DNA of 64,000 bases from Ilyomonas sp965214235 (lineage in GTDB: Bacteria > Bacteroidota > Bacteroidia > Chitinophagales > Chitinophagaceae). The stretch is from positions 434,001-498,000 of the forward strand of contig CBDCBH010000002.1 in the NCBI GenBank assembly GCA_965214235.1. Direction: 5' to 3'. This document shows positions 52,777 to 62,830 of the stretch, piece by piece. The position numbers and the translations under genes were made by a program. How positions within the stretch are numbered: the first letter of the stretch is position 1; each line of letters begins with the position of its first letter. Below the pieces are notes generated by a model, which was given only the letters and a program-made list of their open reading frames with translations, ran no database searches and was not told the origin of the DNA.

Positions 52777-55700
52777 TTGAAACCTGTTCTACACTTATTC
52801 AAGCTTATCATTTTTGCAACTGTTTTGTTGGCTTCAATACAGGCGAATGCGCAGTTGAAAGCAGCTTTTTCAAGTGATGTTTCCAGTGGCTGCTCTCCTT
52901 TATTGGTGAATTTTAAAAACTTATCTTCGGGAGTTGACAATTTAACCGATTATTATTGGGATTTAGGAAATGGAAGTACGCCATCACAACAGCAAAATCC
53001 ATCGGCTTTATTTTTAAATCCCGGCAACGGAAGTGTAACCTACACCATCAAACTGGTTATCAAAAGCAACACAGGCAGCGATTCCATCATAAAAAAAAGT
53101 TACATTACAGTGTATGCAAACCCAAGGGTTGCATTCAATGCAAATGTTACACAGGGCTGCCCGCCATTTGACGTAAAATTCACCGATGCTTCAAAAGCGG
53201 GGTCTGGCAACATCACAAGCTGGTTGTGGGATTTTGGCGAAGGCTCATTATCCAACAAACAAAATCCAACCACAACTTACCATTACTCAAACACTTATAA
53301 TATCTCACTTTCGGTGGTAAACAGTTTTGGTTGCAAGCAAACCGCCAATGGTGCAACACCCGTTCATGTATTAGATACCGTTCACGCTGGTTTCAACTAT
53401 CAGTATAGCAACATCTGCCAATCGCCTGCACCCATTAATTTTCAAAACACTTCGCAGTCGGCATCATCCATTACAAATTATAGCTGGAATTTTGGTGATG
53501 GAAGCAAAGATCCAAATGCATCGCCCACACACACATTTGTAAACAAAGGCAGGTACACAGTGCAGATGATTGCAACCAATTCGGATGGGTGCGCCGACAC
53601 TGTTTTGCAAAACATAACCATCGGGAAAGCGGGCGCCGATTTTAGCTTTGCCAATACCTGCGCCAACAGCATAGTACAGTTTACCGATTCATCTTCCGCT
53701 GTGCCTGTTTCATCAACATGGACGTTTGGCGATGGCGCAACAACCAAAGCAATTTCGCCTCAACATACGTTTGTAAATGCAGGCACTTACACTGTTACTT
53801 TGCAAGCCGATTTTGGTAGTTGTGTAGGCACCGCTTCCAAACAAATTACAGTAGTTAGCCATCCTCAATCATCTTTTACCGCTTCCGCTTCAAGTGTGTG
53901 CAAAGTGCCTTATAATGTAAGCTTTACAAACAATTCTTCAGGCGCTTCAACCTATCAATGGTTGTTTGGCGATAGTGTAACATCATCAAACCAAAACCCA
54001 ACTCACACTTATACAAAAGCCGGTTTTTTTGATGTAAAATTAATTGCTACCGCAGGTACAGGTTGTTCAGACACAAGCGTAGTGCAAAGTGCCGTGAAGT
54101 TAGGACCGCCCATTATCGATTCAGTTCAAAACCTGTTTGCATTTGGCTGTGTGCCGCAAAGTGTAAATCCGGTTCCTTTTATCAGATCGGCTGAACCAAT
54201 CACCACTTATCAATGGAACTGGGGCGATAACAGTGCTGTTTCAAATGATATAAACCCGCAACACAGTTATACCAAAACCGGCTCGTTTACGGTGTCGTTA
54301 ATTGTAAATACAGCAAGTGGCTGCAGCGATACGTTCAGGGCAAAAAAACCAATGGTGGTTGGTATTGCACCCGTGGCAGATTTTAAAGCAGACCCATTAA
54401 ACACTTGTGCGAGAATTTCGGTAAGTTTTGCAGATGCCACGCAAGGAACGGAAAATACATGGCAGTGGAAATTTGGAGATGGCGGAGAATCGAACCAGCA
54501 AAATACATCGCATCATTACATGGATACAGGTTTGTTTTCGGTAACATTAATTGCCGGAAACAATGGTTGTAAAGACACCGTTGTAAAAAATAATTACGTT
54601 TATATAAAAGCTCCGGTTGCCAATTATCAAACCGCATTCAATTGCACGCAACCTTATAATCGTGTTTTTACCGATGTATCTATTGACGCGCATACATGGC
54701 AGTGGGATTTTGGCGATGGCAGCAATAGCACAGTGCAAAATCCAACGCATACGTTTGCAAAGCCTGGCTCTTACATTGTGAAACTAAAAGTAACCAACAA
54801 CCAATGTTTCGATTCGTTACAGGTAAAAATGCAGGTGGTAGATGAACATCCGAATTTTACTTACAGTACCCAGGCTACAGCCGCCTGCCGGAACGATGCG
54901 GTTGCATTTACCGCAACGAATATAAATGCCAATAATATTAATGCTTACAACTGGTCGTTTGGCGATAATTCAACAACAGGTTTGGTATCAAGCGGCGCTT
55001 ACGTTACGCATTCTTACACAACAAGCGGTTCGTTTATACCAACATTGGTTACGCAGGATATTTTAGGCTGTATGGACACCGTTGTTAATAATGTAAAACT
55101 AACAGTGTACGGACCGAAAGTGGGTTTTACAAATGACAGTGGTATTTGTATTAATACAACCGCATCTTTTCGTGATTCAACAAAAACAGATGGTACTCAC
55201 CCGATACAAAAATGGTTGTGGACGTATGAGCCGAACATTGCTCAAACTTATACCAGCGCTGCATCGTACACACATCAATATACCGCTGGCGGTTATTATG
55301 ATGTGAAATTGGTTGTGTTTGATTCGTATGGATGTAAAGATTCTGTTGTAAAAACAAAAGCCTTGGAAGTAACCAATCCGCAAGCCATATTTTCATTAGC
55401 GGATTCTATAAAATGCTCAAAAAATAATGTAACATTTATCAATGGTTCGGTTGGTAAAAAACTAAAATACAATTGGGATTTTGGCGATGGAACAACATCA
55501 GCCGATACATCATCAGCTACAACGCATTCTTATGCCGCAGAAGGCGTGTATTCGGTTTCGTTGATGATTACTGATAAATTCAAATGCAAATCAGATACAT
55601 CAAAACAAAAAGCCATTACGGTATCTAACCCAAAAGCTGCTATGTTGATTAACGGACCAACTTCCACAACTTGCCCGCCTTTGCTGATAAAGCCTTTGAA

Positions 55701-57627
55701 TCAGTCAATTCGATACACATCATTATCATGGAGCTTTGGCGATGGCAGTATTTCAAAATTGGATACGCCTTCTCACAATTACATCATGGGCGGCAACTTC
55801 GATTTACAATTGGTGGCAAAAGGTTTTGGCGAATGTTACGATACGGCTCATCAATCCATCTCATTAAAAGGTCCATCGGGAAGTTTTGCTTACAACCCTT
55901 TGCTGCATTGTAATCCATCATCAGTAACTTTTAAATGCCAGACAAAAAATGCAGTAAAAATAACCTGGGATTTTAATGACGGTGTGGTTGAACAGGATAA
56001 GGGCAGCGATAGCATAACGCATGTTTATAAAAACAATGGTCAGTATTTGCCGAAGTTGCTGATGACTGATAAAGACGGTTGCTTTGTGGGATTAGAGAAT
56101 TTAGATACGCTTTACATTAGCGGCGCTAAAGCGGATTATGTGGCTACATCGCAGGCTGCGTGCGATTCTTCGCTGGCAGCATTTGCGCAAACATCGGTGC
56201 CTTATTACGATCAAATTCAATCGTACCAATGGAGCTTTGGCGATGGCGCAACATCATCTCAACAAACTCCCGAACACTATTATAAAACATCCGGTAATTA
56301 TCAAACAAAGTTGTTGGTAACAACAAACGGCGGTTGTACTGATTCAATAACTTATCCAATTGATGTTGTGGTTCATAAAACGCCAAAGGTTACTATTGCG
56401 GCGCCCGATTCGGTTTGTGCAGCAACATCGGTTGCTTATTATGGCTCTGATAACTTAAATGAGCCTGGAAGCGGCTGGCTGTGGAACTTTGCGGATAATA
56501 ACAAGGACAGTAGCGGCAGTCGCACGCATCATATTTTTAACAGCGGAGGCACTTACAATGTAAACGTAATTGTAACCACGCCAAGCGGTTGTGCCGATAC
56601 AACTTCGCGCCTGTTAAATGTGGTTGCATTGCCCAATGTTTCGTTAGGTCCTGATTCTTTTGTTTGTAAAGGAAGCACTATTATGCTTGCTGCAACCGGT
56701 GCCAACACATACAGCTGGCAGGCAGATAATACGTTGAGTTGCACCGGTTGTGCTACACCTATGGCTGCGCCGCTAACGAACACATCGTACAGTGTTGTTG
56801 GAACAAATACATTTGGATGCAAAGCGGCTGATACCATTGCTATTGAAGTTGTCAATCCGCAAAAAATAACGGTTATCAACGATACGCTTTGCATAGGCGA
56901 AAATGCAACGTTGCAGGTATCAGGAGCGGATCAATATTCATGGTCGCCGGCTTTGTATTTAGACAATCCTAACTCGGCAAGTCCGCAGTTTCATGCAGCC
57001 AAAGACACTACTATTTTATATTCTGTAACGGGTACTGATAGAAAAAAATGTTTTACTGATACAAAAACGCTGGCTGTAAAAGTGTATCCGATTCCGCACA
57101 TTGAAATTGCACAGCACGATGTTAATTTGAATGTTGGTTTTTCGATAAAATTAAACACCCAAAGCTCCGCCGATGTTACGCAATGGCGTTGGGAACCGCA
57201 GGCTTTTTTAAGTGATGCGCGCATTGGAAGTCCTGTTGCTTCGCCACGCCAAACCATTACGTACAGTTGTGTGGCAACCAACAACGGTTCGTGCTTTGCA
57301 CGAGACCAGGTAACGGTTCATGTAATGTGTAATGGCGCCAATTTGTTTGTTCCCAACACCTTTTCGCCGAACGGTGATGGTGTGAACGATAAATTTTTTC
57401 CGCATGGAACGGGTGTGTTTAACATTAAATCGATACGCATTTTTAACCGCTGGGGACAAGAGGTGTTTGAAAGAAGTAATTTTGTTGCTAATGATGAAAG
57501 CGCCGGCTGGGATGGTAAATTAAAAGGTCAGCCTTTAGAGTCGGATGTGTATGTATATATGTTGGAAATTATTTGCGAAAACAATTCGGTAATTCCGTTT
57601 AAAGGCAATGTAACGTTGCTGAGATAG
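52777..57627 (+). CDS. Giant PKD-repeat surface protein with gliding-motility C-terminal (T9SS type B) domain
   Basis: TTG 52777 gives the signal peptide MKPVLHLFKLIIFATVLLAS (to NAQ); no in-frame ATG precedes it. The 1616-residue protein carries about fifteen PKD-like modules, each with a W-x-F-G-D-G core (for example YSWNFGDGS, WQWKFGDGG, YNWDFGDGT), from residue 25 to about 1270. Three Ig-like segments without the PKD core follow. The last 90 residues match the gliding-motility-associated (CHU_C) domain: NTFSPNGDGVNDKFFP and IFNRWGQEVFE. It would be exported by T9SS and anchored at the cell surface as an adhesin. The PorP/SprF protein encoded next is its probable partner. Confidence 0.93.
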   Translation: MKPVLHLFKLIIFATVLLASIQANAQLKAAFSSDVSSGCSPLLVNFKNLSSGVDNLTDYYWDLGNGSTPSQQQNPSALFLNPGNGSVTYTIKLVIKSNTGSDSIIKKSYITVYANPRVAFNANVTQGCPPFDVKFTDASKAGSGNITSWLWDFGEGSLSNKQNPTTTYHYSNTYNISLSVVNSFGCKQTANGATPVHVLDTVHAGFNYQYSNICQSPAPINFQNTSQSASSITNYSWNFGDGSKDPNASPTHTFVNKGRYTVQMIATNSDGCADTVLQNITIGKAGADFSFANTCANSIVQFTDSSSAVPVSSTWTFGDGATTKAISPQHTFVNAGTYTVTLQADFGSCVGTASKQITVVSHPQSSFTASASSVCKVPYNVSFTNNSSGASTYQWLFGDSVTSSNQNPTHTYTKAGFFDVKLIATAGTGCSDTSVVQSAVKLGPPIIDSVQNLFAFGCVPQSVNPVPFIRSAEPITTYQWNWGDNSAVSNDINPQHSYTKTGSFTVSLIVNTASGCSDTFRAKKPMVVGIAPVADFKADPLNTCARISVSFADATQGTENTWQWKFGDGGESNQQNTSHHYMDTGLFSVTLIAGNNGCKDTVVKNNYVYIKAPVANYQTAFNCTQPYNRVFTDVSIDAHTWQWDFGDGSNSTVQNPTHTFAKPGSYIVKLKVTNNQCFDSLQVKMQVVDEHPNFTYSTQATAACRNDAVAFTATNINANNINAYNWSFGDNSTTGLVSSGAYVTHSYTTSGSFIPTLVTQDILGCMDTVVNNVKLTVYGPKVGFTNDSGICINTTASFRDSTKTDGTHPIQKWLWTYEPNIAQTYTSAASYTHQYTAGGYYDVKLVVFDSYGCKDSVVKTKALEVTNPQAIFSLADSIKCSKNNVTFINGSVGKKLKYNWDFGDGTTSADTSSATTHSYAAEGVYSVSLMITDKFKCKSDTSKQKAITVSNPKAAMLINGPTSTTCPPLLIKPLNQSIRYTSLSWSFGDGSISKLDTPSHNYIMGGNFDLQLVAKGFGECYDTAHQSISLKGPSGSFAYNPLLHCNPSSVTFKCQTKNAVKITWDFNDGVVEQDKGSDSITHVYKNNGQYLPKLLMTDKDGCFVGLENLDTLYISGAKADYVATSQAACDSSLAAFAQTSVPYYDQIQSYQWSFGDGATSSQQTPEHYYKTSGNYQTKLLVTTNGGCTDSITYPIDVVVHKTPKVTIAAPDSVCAATSVAYYGSDNLNEPGSGWLWNFADNNKDSSGSRTHHIFNSGGTYNVNVIVTTPSGCADTTSRLLNVVALPNVSLGPDSFVCKGSTIMLAATGANTYSWQADNTLSCTGCATPMAAPLTNTSYSVVGTNTFGCKAADTIAIEVVNPQKITVINDTLCIGENATLQVSGADQYSWSPALYLDNPNSASPQFHAAKDTTILYSVTGTDRKKCFTDTKTLAVKVYPIPHIEIAQHDVNLNVGFSIKLNTQSSADVTQWRWEPQAFLSDARIGSPVASPRQTITYSCVATNNGSCFARDQVTVHVMCNGANLFVPNTFSPNGDGVNDKFFPHGTGVFNIKSIRIFNRWGQEVFERSNFVANDESAGWDGKLKGQPLESDVYVYMLEIICENNSVIPFKGNVTLLR

Positions 57628-57652
57628 GAAGTTTTTAAAGTTGATAATAAAC

Positions 57653-57688
57653 AAGGTGTAACGTTAAATTGTTACACCTTTTGTTTTT
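57653..57688 (+). terminator. Terminator after the PKD gene
   Basis: AAGGTGTAAC and GTTACACCTT form a perfect 10-base stem, followed by TTTGTTTTT. It lies 26 bases after the PKD stop codon. Confidence 0.9.
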
Positions 57689-57733
57689 ACTGGTTTTTTG
57701 AACCGCTATTCACTATGTAATTTTTCTTCTCTT

Positions 57734-57815
57734 ACTTTTTTCCCTTGATGGAAAAAAGTAACAAAAAAGATCAAGGCAAACCCGATCGCTCCGCGCGTTT
57801 TGCCTTGCCTGCGCA
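57734..57815. repeat. Palindrome-rich intergenic repeat (CTTTTTTCCCTTGATGG type)
   Basis: ACTTTTTTCC/GGAAAAAAGT form a 10-base stem around CTTGAT; CTTGAT pairs with a downstream ATCAAG; and CAAGGCAAA pairs with TTTGCCTTG further on. Elements of this sort are frequent between genes in Bacteroidota. Overlapping, mutually exclusive stems suggest a structured RNA or a mobile repeat. Confidence 0.65.
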
Positions 57816-58194
57816 CCTTTAAGTGTAACAGGTTTTATTTATTTTTTGATGGATTGTGCGTGAGTTTGTTTTTGCACATTTTTTGAAAAAATGCCTTTGT
57901 GAAACTTTGTGTGCTTTGCGGTTTTGTGGTTGAAAAAAAGCTTCATTATTTTCAGAACGTACAAGAGTGCGACGCAACAAACGATCAACCGGAGCGATGC
58001 AGTTCGTACCATATAACTGTATTTTGAGGTTTGTTTTTGCCTTAAAAATATTTAATGTGCAAAGCGTTTTCTTAATCGTTTTCTAATTTATTATTTCAAA
58101 CGCATGGTTTAGTTTTACTCTATAATTCTATATCAGTTATCCCTCTTATCACGGGATACGAACAGCGAACCTGTTTCGCACAATATCCAATATC

Positions 58195-59205
58195 ATGAAA
58201 AATAAGTTACTCTCTGCAGTAGTGCTTTCTGTAGCATTTACTATCACATCGTTTGCGCAAGATGTTCATTTCTCGCAGTTTTTTGAAACGCCGTTGCTTC
58301 GCAATCCCTCATTGGCAGGCTTGTTTGCTGGCGATGTTCGCGTGCAGGGCGTGTATCGCACGCAATGGCAAAATGTAACGGTTCCTTTTGTTACGCAATC
58401 TATCAATGCCGAATACAAAATGCCTGTTGGCAACAGCAACGATTTTGTTACTGCCGGCATGCAAATTTTACACGATCAGGCTGGCACAACAGCATTGACA
58501 ACTACAAACGTTTATCCGGCGTTAAATTATCATAAAGCATTGAGTGCCGATAAATCAACTTATTTATCGTTAGGCTTTATGGGCGGTTATGTGCAGCGCA
58601 GCATTGACCGTTCAAAAATAACAACCGACAACACTTATACGCATGGCGGTGATGGTGAAAACCTTGCCAACACAAAATACGGTTACTTAGATGGCAGCGC
58701 AGGTATGTCGTTCAATTCAACACTTGGTATAGATGGGCAAACCACTTATTTTGTTGGGCTTGCCTATCATCATTTCAACAAACCCAAAGCTTCTTTTTAT
58801 GATGATTATACTTTGCCCATTTCACCAAAATGGGTGGCTTCCGGCGGTATTAAATTTCCGGTTGATGAAACTTCGTATCTCACGCTGGAAGCAGATTACA
58901 GTAAGCAATCGGCAAATACGGAACTGATCGGCGGATTGATGTTTTCGCGTAAGATTGGAACCGATTACGACAACCCTTTGTACACCATTCATTTCGGCGG
59001 ATACCTGCGTTATAAAGATGCCTTTATTCCGGTTGTAAAATTAGATTATAATCCATTTTCAATTGCTTTGAGTTATGATGTAAATACTTCTGAATTGGCA
59101 ACCGCAAGCCAGGCTCGTGGCGGCTTTGAGCTGTCAATCGCCTATCTTGGATTTTTAGACAGAGATAACTCAACACGCAACGCTGTGCTATGCCCGCACT
59201 TCTAA
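58195..59205 (+). CDS. PorP/SprF family type IX secretion system outer membrane protein
   Basis: The 336-residue protein has a signal peptide (residues 1-21, ending SFAQ), then the PorP/SprF signature DVHFSQFFETPLLRNPSLAGLFAGDVRVQGVYRTQW. It continues as an outer membrane beta-barrel: repeated NxYPALNYHKALSADKSTYLSLGF-type strands and a terminal AYLGFLDRD region. Such proteins help anchor or export T9SS type B substrates and are often encoded next to their giant substrate, as here. The start ATG 58195 is well placed. Confidence 0.93.
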   Translation: MKNKLLSAVVLSVAFTITSFAQDVHFSQFFETPLLRNPSLAGLFAGDVRVQGVYRTQWQNVTVPFVTQSINAEYKMPVGNSNDFVTAGMQILHDQAGTTALTTTNVYPALNYHKALSADKSTYLSLGFMGGYVQRSIDRSKITTDNTYTHGGDGENLANTKYGYLDGSAGMSFNSTLGIDGQTTYFVGLAYHHFNKPKASFYDDYTLPISPKWVASGGIKFPVDETSYLTLEADYSKQSANTELIGGLMFSRKIGTDYDNPLYTIHFGGYLRYKDAFIPVVKLDYNPFSIALSYDVNTSELATASQARGGFELSIAYLGFLDRDNSTRNAVLCPHF

Positions 59206-59232
59206 CATTTAATCATTTTTAAATGTAATAAT

Positions 59233-59264
59233 TTTGGCAAGCAATTGGTTTACTTGTACCTTAG
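59233..59264 (+). promoter_or_regulatory. Bacteroidota-type promoter before the sorting-domain protein
   Basis: TTTG (59233-59236), a 20-base spacer and TACCTTAG (59257-59264, one difference from TAnnTTTG) lie just before the ATG at 59274. The spacing fits the consensus exactly. Confidence 0.55.
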
Positions 59265-59273
59265 CTTTTAACG

Positions 59274-59651
59274 ATGAAAAAATCTTTACATACTCATTTT
59301 ATTTCTTTCAAAAAAATTAGCTTTCTCCTTCTAATAATGGGTGTTTGCTGGTTTGCTTTTGGTTTTGATAAAGATCAAAATCCAACATCCCAGGTTCAGG
59401 TTGTAAAGTGTTATCCCAACCCGGCTAATTCATTTGTAAACTTTGAATTTCCAAAAAATATTGATAAAAACAACACCATCTGGGTGTTTAGTTTTGTGGG
59501 TAAGAAAATGACGGAAATTCCTGTAAGCAGTATAAGCAACAGTAAAATTACAGTTATTCTTACCGATTATTATCGTGGCGTGTATGTGTATCAGCTTCGC
59601 GATAAAGGTGGCAACATCATTGAATCGGGTAAGTTTTCAGTAATTAAATAA
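59274..59651 (+). CDS. Small secreted protein consisting almost only of a T9SS type A sorting domain
   Basis: The 125-residue protein has a signal or anchor segment (residues 14-30, ISFLLLIMGVCWFAFG), a short linker and then a T9SS type A domain from about residue 40 (QVVKCYPNPANSFVNFEF) to the end (GVYVYQLRDKGGNIIESGKFSVIK). Apart from the linker there is no cargo domain. It may be a free sorting domain that competes for the translocon, a pilin-like partner, or a shortened remnant. It has its own promoter and follows the PorP/SprF gene. Confidence 0.8.
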   Translation: MKKSLHTHFISFKKISFLLLIMGVCWFAFGFDKDQNPTSQVQVVKCYPNPANSFVNFEFPKNIDKNNTIWVFSFVGKKMTEIPVSSISNSKITVILTDYYRGVYVYQLRDKGGNIIESGKFSVIK

Positions 59652-59800
59652 AGAGATTGTTTTTCTTGTTTTGAAAGCAGCGGAGTAAGTAATTCGGCTG
59701 CTTTTTTATTTGTTGTATTTACGAAACTTCTTTGGTGTTAGGTGGTTTTGTAAGTCATTATTTTCTTATTAAGAATTACTTATTATTTTTAGAAAAAAGT

Positions 59801-62260
59801 TTGTACGCCATCACAACAATCGCCGATGTTTTACAAGTAAAAACAACACTGGCAAACCCTTCCGCTTTCATTGAACATTTGCTAACCGATAGCCGCCGTG
59901 TTGCTTTTCCGGCTACATCTTTATTTTTTTCATTGCAATCTGCCCGCCGCGACGGACATCAATTTATTGATGAATTGTACAAGCAAGGCGTGAGAAATTT
60001 TGTAGTAAATAAACATCCTCAAACACTCTTTTCCGATGCCAATTTTTTATACGTTGATGATACACTGCTCTCTTTGCAACAAGTTGCCGCCTGGCATAGA
60101 AGTGCTTTTCAATATCCGGTGATTGGCATTACAGGCAGCAATGGAAAAACCATAGTAAAAGAATGGCTCTATCAGTTGCTGTCAGCAAACTATAATATTG
60201 TTAGAAGCCCAAGAAGTTACAACTCTCAAATTGGTGTGCCTTTAAGTGTTTGGCAGATGACAGCCGAACACAATCTTGCTATTTTTGAAGCCGGAATTTC
60301 GTTGCCCGGCGAAATGAAAGCATTACAAAACATTATTCAACCCACCATTGGAATACTTACAAACATTGGTGAAGCGCACAGCGAAAACTTTATAAATCCC
60401 GAACAAAAAACAAAAGAAAAACTACAGTTGTTTACCGATTGCCAGGTTGTATTTTATAACAGTGATAACGATATTATTGAAAACGAAATCTCTCAACTCA
60501 ACAAGCCGAAATTGTTTTCGTGGGGAGCATCACTCAATAATAACTTAATCATTTTATCTGTTGAAAAACAGTTACAACAAACTCTTGTTGAAACTGTTTA
60601 TCAGAATAAAAAAATAAAACTAACCATTCCCTTTACTGATGACGCTTCTGTTGAAAACGCTATTGTTTGTTGCTGCGTTTGTTTTTACTTCAATTTAACT
60701 GAAGCGCAGATACAGCAAGGCATTCAGCAGTTACAACCGCTTACCATGCGATTGCAGTTAATAAAAGCTGTGAATGGTTGTTCGTTAATAAATGACAGCT
60801 ACAGCTTTGATATTAATTCGTTCAACATCGCTCTCCTTTTTCTTTTGCAACAATATCAGTTTGCAAAAAAAACAGTAATCATTTCCGATTTTGCAACACA
60901 GGTTGATGATAAAATTTATAAGCAAATAGCCGATGTTCTTCATACCAAAAAAATTAATCGTGTTATCACGGTTGGCGATAACTGGTTTCGTTTGCAAAAA
61001 CTATTGGAAAATAAAATTAAGCGCACCAGCCATTTTCTTAGCACACAGTCTTTTCTCCATCATTTTACTACGGCTCATTTTCATAATGAAGCCATTTTAT
61101 TAAAAGGTGCGCGCCGTTTTGCTTTTGAAAATATTGTTGCTCAGTTAGAAGAAAAAGTACATAGCACGGTGATGGAAATTAACCTTACGGCGCTGGCTCA
61201 TAACTTAAAACAATACCAGCAACAATTGAATCCCGGAACAAAGCTGATGGCAATGATAAAAGCCGGTGGCTATGGCAGCGGCAGTGCAGAAGTTGCTAAC
61301 GTGTTGCAGTTTCAAAAAGTAGATTATGCGGCAGTGGCTTATGCCGATGAAGGAACCGAATTACGCAAAGCCGGAATTAGTTTGCCGGTGATGGTTTTAA
61401 ATGTAGATGAAGCTGCATTTGAGGTAATTGTTGAACATAATCTGGAGCCTCAGTTGTTTTCATTTCACAGTATTCGTGCGTTTGATGCATACTTGTTGCA
61501 ACAAGGCATTCTGCAGTATCCGGTGCATATAAAGTTAGATACAGGAATGCATCGTTTGGGTTTTGAAGAACACCATCTGCCGCAGCTTATTTCTTTTTTA
61601 AATAGCACAAACCGGCTGGCTGTAAAATCGGTATTAAGTCATTTGGCTGCCAGTGAGGCGCCGGAAGAAGATGAATTTACTTTACATCAGTATGCTGTTT
61701 TTAATCGTTGCTGCAATCAATTAGAATATGCTTTAGGTTACCATTTTATAAGGCATATCGCTAACTCGGCTGCCATTTTCCGGCATCCGGATATTCAGCT
61801 CCAGATGGTAAGGCTTGGCATTGGCATGTATGGTGTTGACAGCGCTAACCAACACCAGCTTCAACTGCAAACAGTTTGTACGTTAAAAACAACCATTGCG
61901 CAATTGCGTAACGTAAAAAACGGCGATACAATCGGGTATAACAGGAGAGGGGTTTTACACAGAGATTCGGTGATTGCAACCCTTCGTATTGGTTATGCCG
62001 ATGGCTTTAGCCGAAGGTTAAGCAATGGTAATGGCGCTGTTTTTATTAAAGGGAAAAAAGCGATTGTTGTTGGCAATGTTTGCATGGATATGACAATGGT
62101 TGATGTTACAGAAATAGCTGATGTAAAAGAAGGCGATGAAGCTGAAGTATTTGGCAGCCATATTTTGGTGCAGGAAGTTGCGCAGCAATGCGGCACCATT
62201 GCTTATGAAATTTTAACAGGCATCAGTCAGCGTGTGAAAAGAATTTATATTGAAGAATGA
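59801..62260 (+). CDS. Bifunctional UDP-N-acetylmuramoyl-tripeptide:D-Ala-D-Ala ligase / alanine racemase (MurF-Alr fusion)
   Basis: I start at TTG 59801 (YAITTIADVLQVKTTLANP fits the family start); the earlier nominal start adds 23 hydrophobic residues unlike the family. The MurF half (about residues 1-430) has the ATP-binding motif GITGSNGKTIVKEWL and the DSRRVAFP region. The Alr half (about 445-819) has the PLP lysine in AMIKAGGYGSG, HIKLDTGMHRLGF and the second catalytic Tyr in GDTIGYNRRG. The fusion makes D-alanine and adds D-Ala-D-Ala to the peptidoglycan precursor. Such fusions are common in Bacteroidota. Length 819 is normal for the fusion. Confidence 0.9.
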   Translation: MYAITTIADVLQVKTTLANPSAFIEHLLTDSRRVAFPATSLFFSLQSARRDGHQFIDELYKQGVRNFVVNKHPQTLFSDANFLYVDDTLLSLQQVAAWHRSAFQYPVIGITGSNGKTIVKEWLYQLLSANYNIVRSPRSYNSQIGVPLSVWQMTAEHNLAIFEAGISLPGEMKALQNIIQPTIGILTNIGEAHSENFINPEQKTKEKLQLFTDCQVVFYNSDNDIIENEISQLNKPKLFSWGASLNNNLIILSVEKQLQQTLVETVYQNKKIKLTIPFTDDASVENAIVCCCVCFYFNLTEAQIQQGIQQLQPLTMRLQLIKAVNGCSLINDSYSFDINSFNIALLFLLQQYQFAKKTVIISDFATQVDDKIYKQIADVLHTKKINRVITVGDNWFRLQKLLENKIKRTSHFLSTQSFLHHFTTAHFHNEAILLKGARRFAFENIVAQLEEKVHSTVMEINLTALAHNLKQYQQQLNPGTKLMAMIKAGGYGSGSAEVANVLQFQKVDYAAVAYADEGTELRKAGISLPVMVLNVDEAAFEVIVEHNLEPQLFSFHSIRAFDAYLLQQGILQYPVHIKLDTGMHRLGFEEHHLPQLISFLNSTNRLAVKSVLSHLAASEAPEEDEFTLHQYAVFNRCCNQLEYALGYHFIRHIANSAAIFRHPDIQLQMVRLGIGMYGVDSANQHQLQLQTVCTLKTTIAQLRNVKNGDTIGYNRRGVLHRDSVIATLRIGYADGFSRRLSNGNGAVFIKGKKAIVVGNVCMDMTMVDVTEIADVKEGDEAEVFGSHILVQEVAQQCGTIAYEILTGISQRVKRIYIEE

Positions 62261-62393
62261 TTGTTGTTTTTATTGCATTTAAAAGTTCTTATCTGCTGTT
62301 TATTCGTTTATCCTTTTCATACAAAAATGCCCCGGCTTTGTTATCAGAAGCAGAGGCATATAAAAATGATAATGCAATAAAAAATAACTCTTT

Positions 62394-62681
62394 TTATCTC
62401 CAATTACCATGGCGCCAATAATAACCACGCGAACCATGTTCCCAACCACCCGGCGCCCATGTTCTGCCAGCGCGCGGATGAGCCCAATACCCGTTGCGAT
62501 ACACATAGCGTCCGCCGCTCCAGTAATATTCGCCATCAATCCACATATAGCCCGAACCCGGCTGAACAGGGCGCACAAACACAGTAGGCTGCGGCGGTGC
62601 CGATACATAGTAACTGCCATAACAACTATACATAGATGTTACTATTACCAAACACAAAACTGCATAAACAATTTTTTTCAT
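62394..62681 (-). CDS. Putative WXXGXW-repeat lipoprotein
   Basis: The 95-residue protein has a lipoprotein signal (MKKIVYAVLCLVIVTSMYSC, lipid-bearing Cys at 20). It then has a Tyr/Trp/Gly-rich region with repeated aromatic-Gly units (GYMWIDGEYYWSGGRYVYRNGYW, WAPGGWEHGSRGYYWRHGNW). These fit the WXXGXW/YXWGXW repeat family of small cell-envelope proteins. The function of the family is not established. Confidence 0.75.
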   Translation of the reverse strand: MKKIVYAVLCLVIVTSMYSCYGSYYVSAPPQPTVFVRPVQPGSGYMWIDGEYYWSGGRYVYRNGYWAHPRAGRTWAPGGWEHGSRGYYWRHGNWR

Positions 62682-62803
62682 AATTTTTTATTTGATTGAA
62701 CATGAAACGCGCCGTTACGTTTTTGGTTTAATGTATATTGCTTTTGAATGAACATTTAACATTCATCCTTCGGGATGGCGCAAAGCGCTTTACTCAAAAA
62801 AAT

Positions 62804-62811
62804 TATCTTCG
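62804..62811 (+). promoter_or_regulatory. Possible -7 box before lspA
   Basis: TATCTTCG differs from TAnnTTTG at one position and lies 19 bases before the lspA ATG. No TTTG is seen at the -33 distance, so support is weak. Confidence 0.35.
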
Positions 62812-62830
62812 CGGCATATACATTTTTTAC

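Larger units (their letters stand above)
57628..58194. other. 567-base intergenic region with terminator and palindromic element
   Basis: It holds a strong terminator (57653-57688) and a dense palindromic element (57734-57815), described separately. The rest has no coding frame and no clear promoter box. The final 150 bases should contain the promoter of the PorP/SprF gene. Confidence 0.7.
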
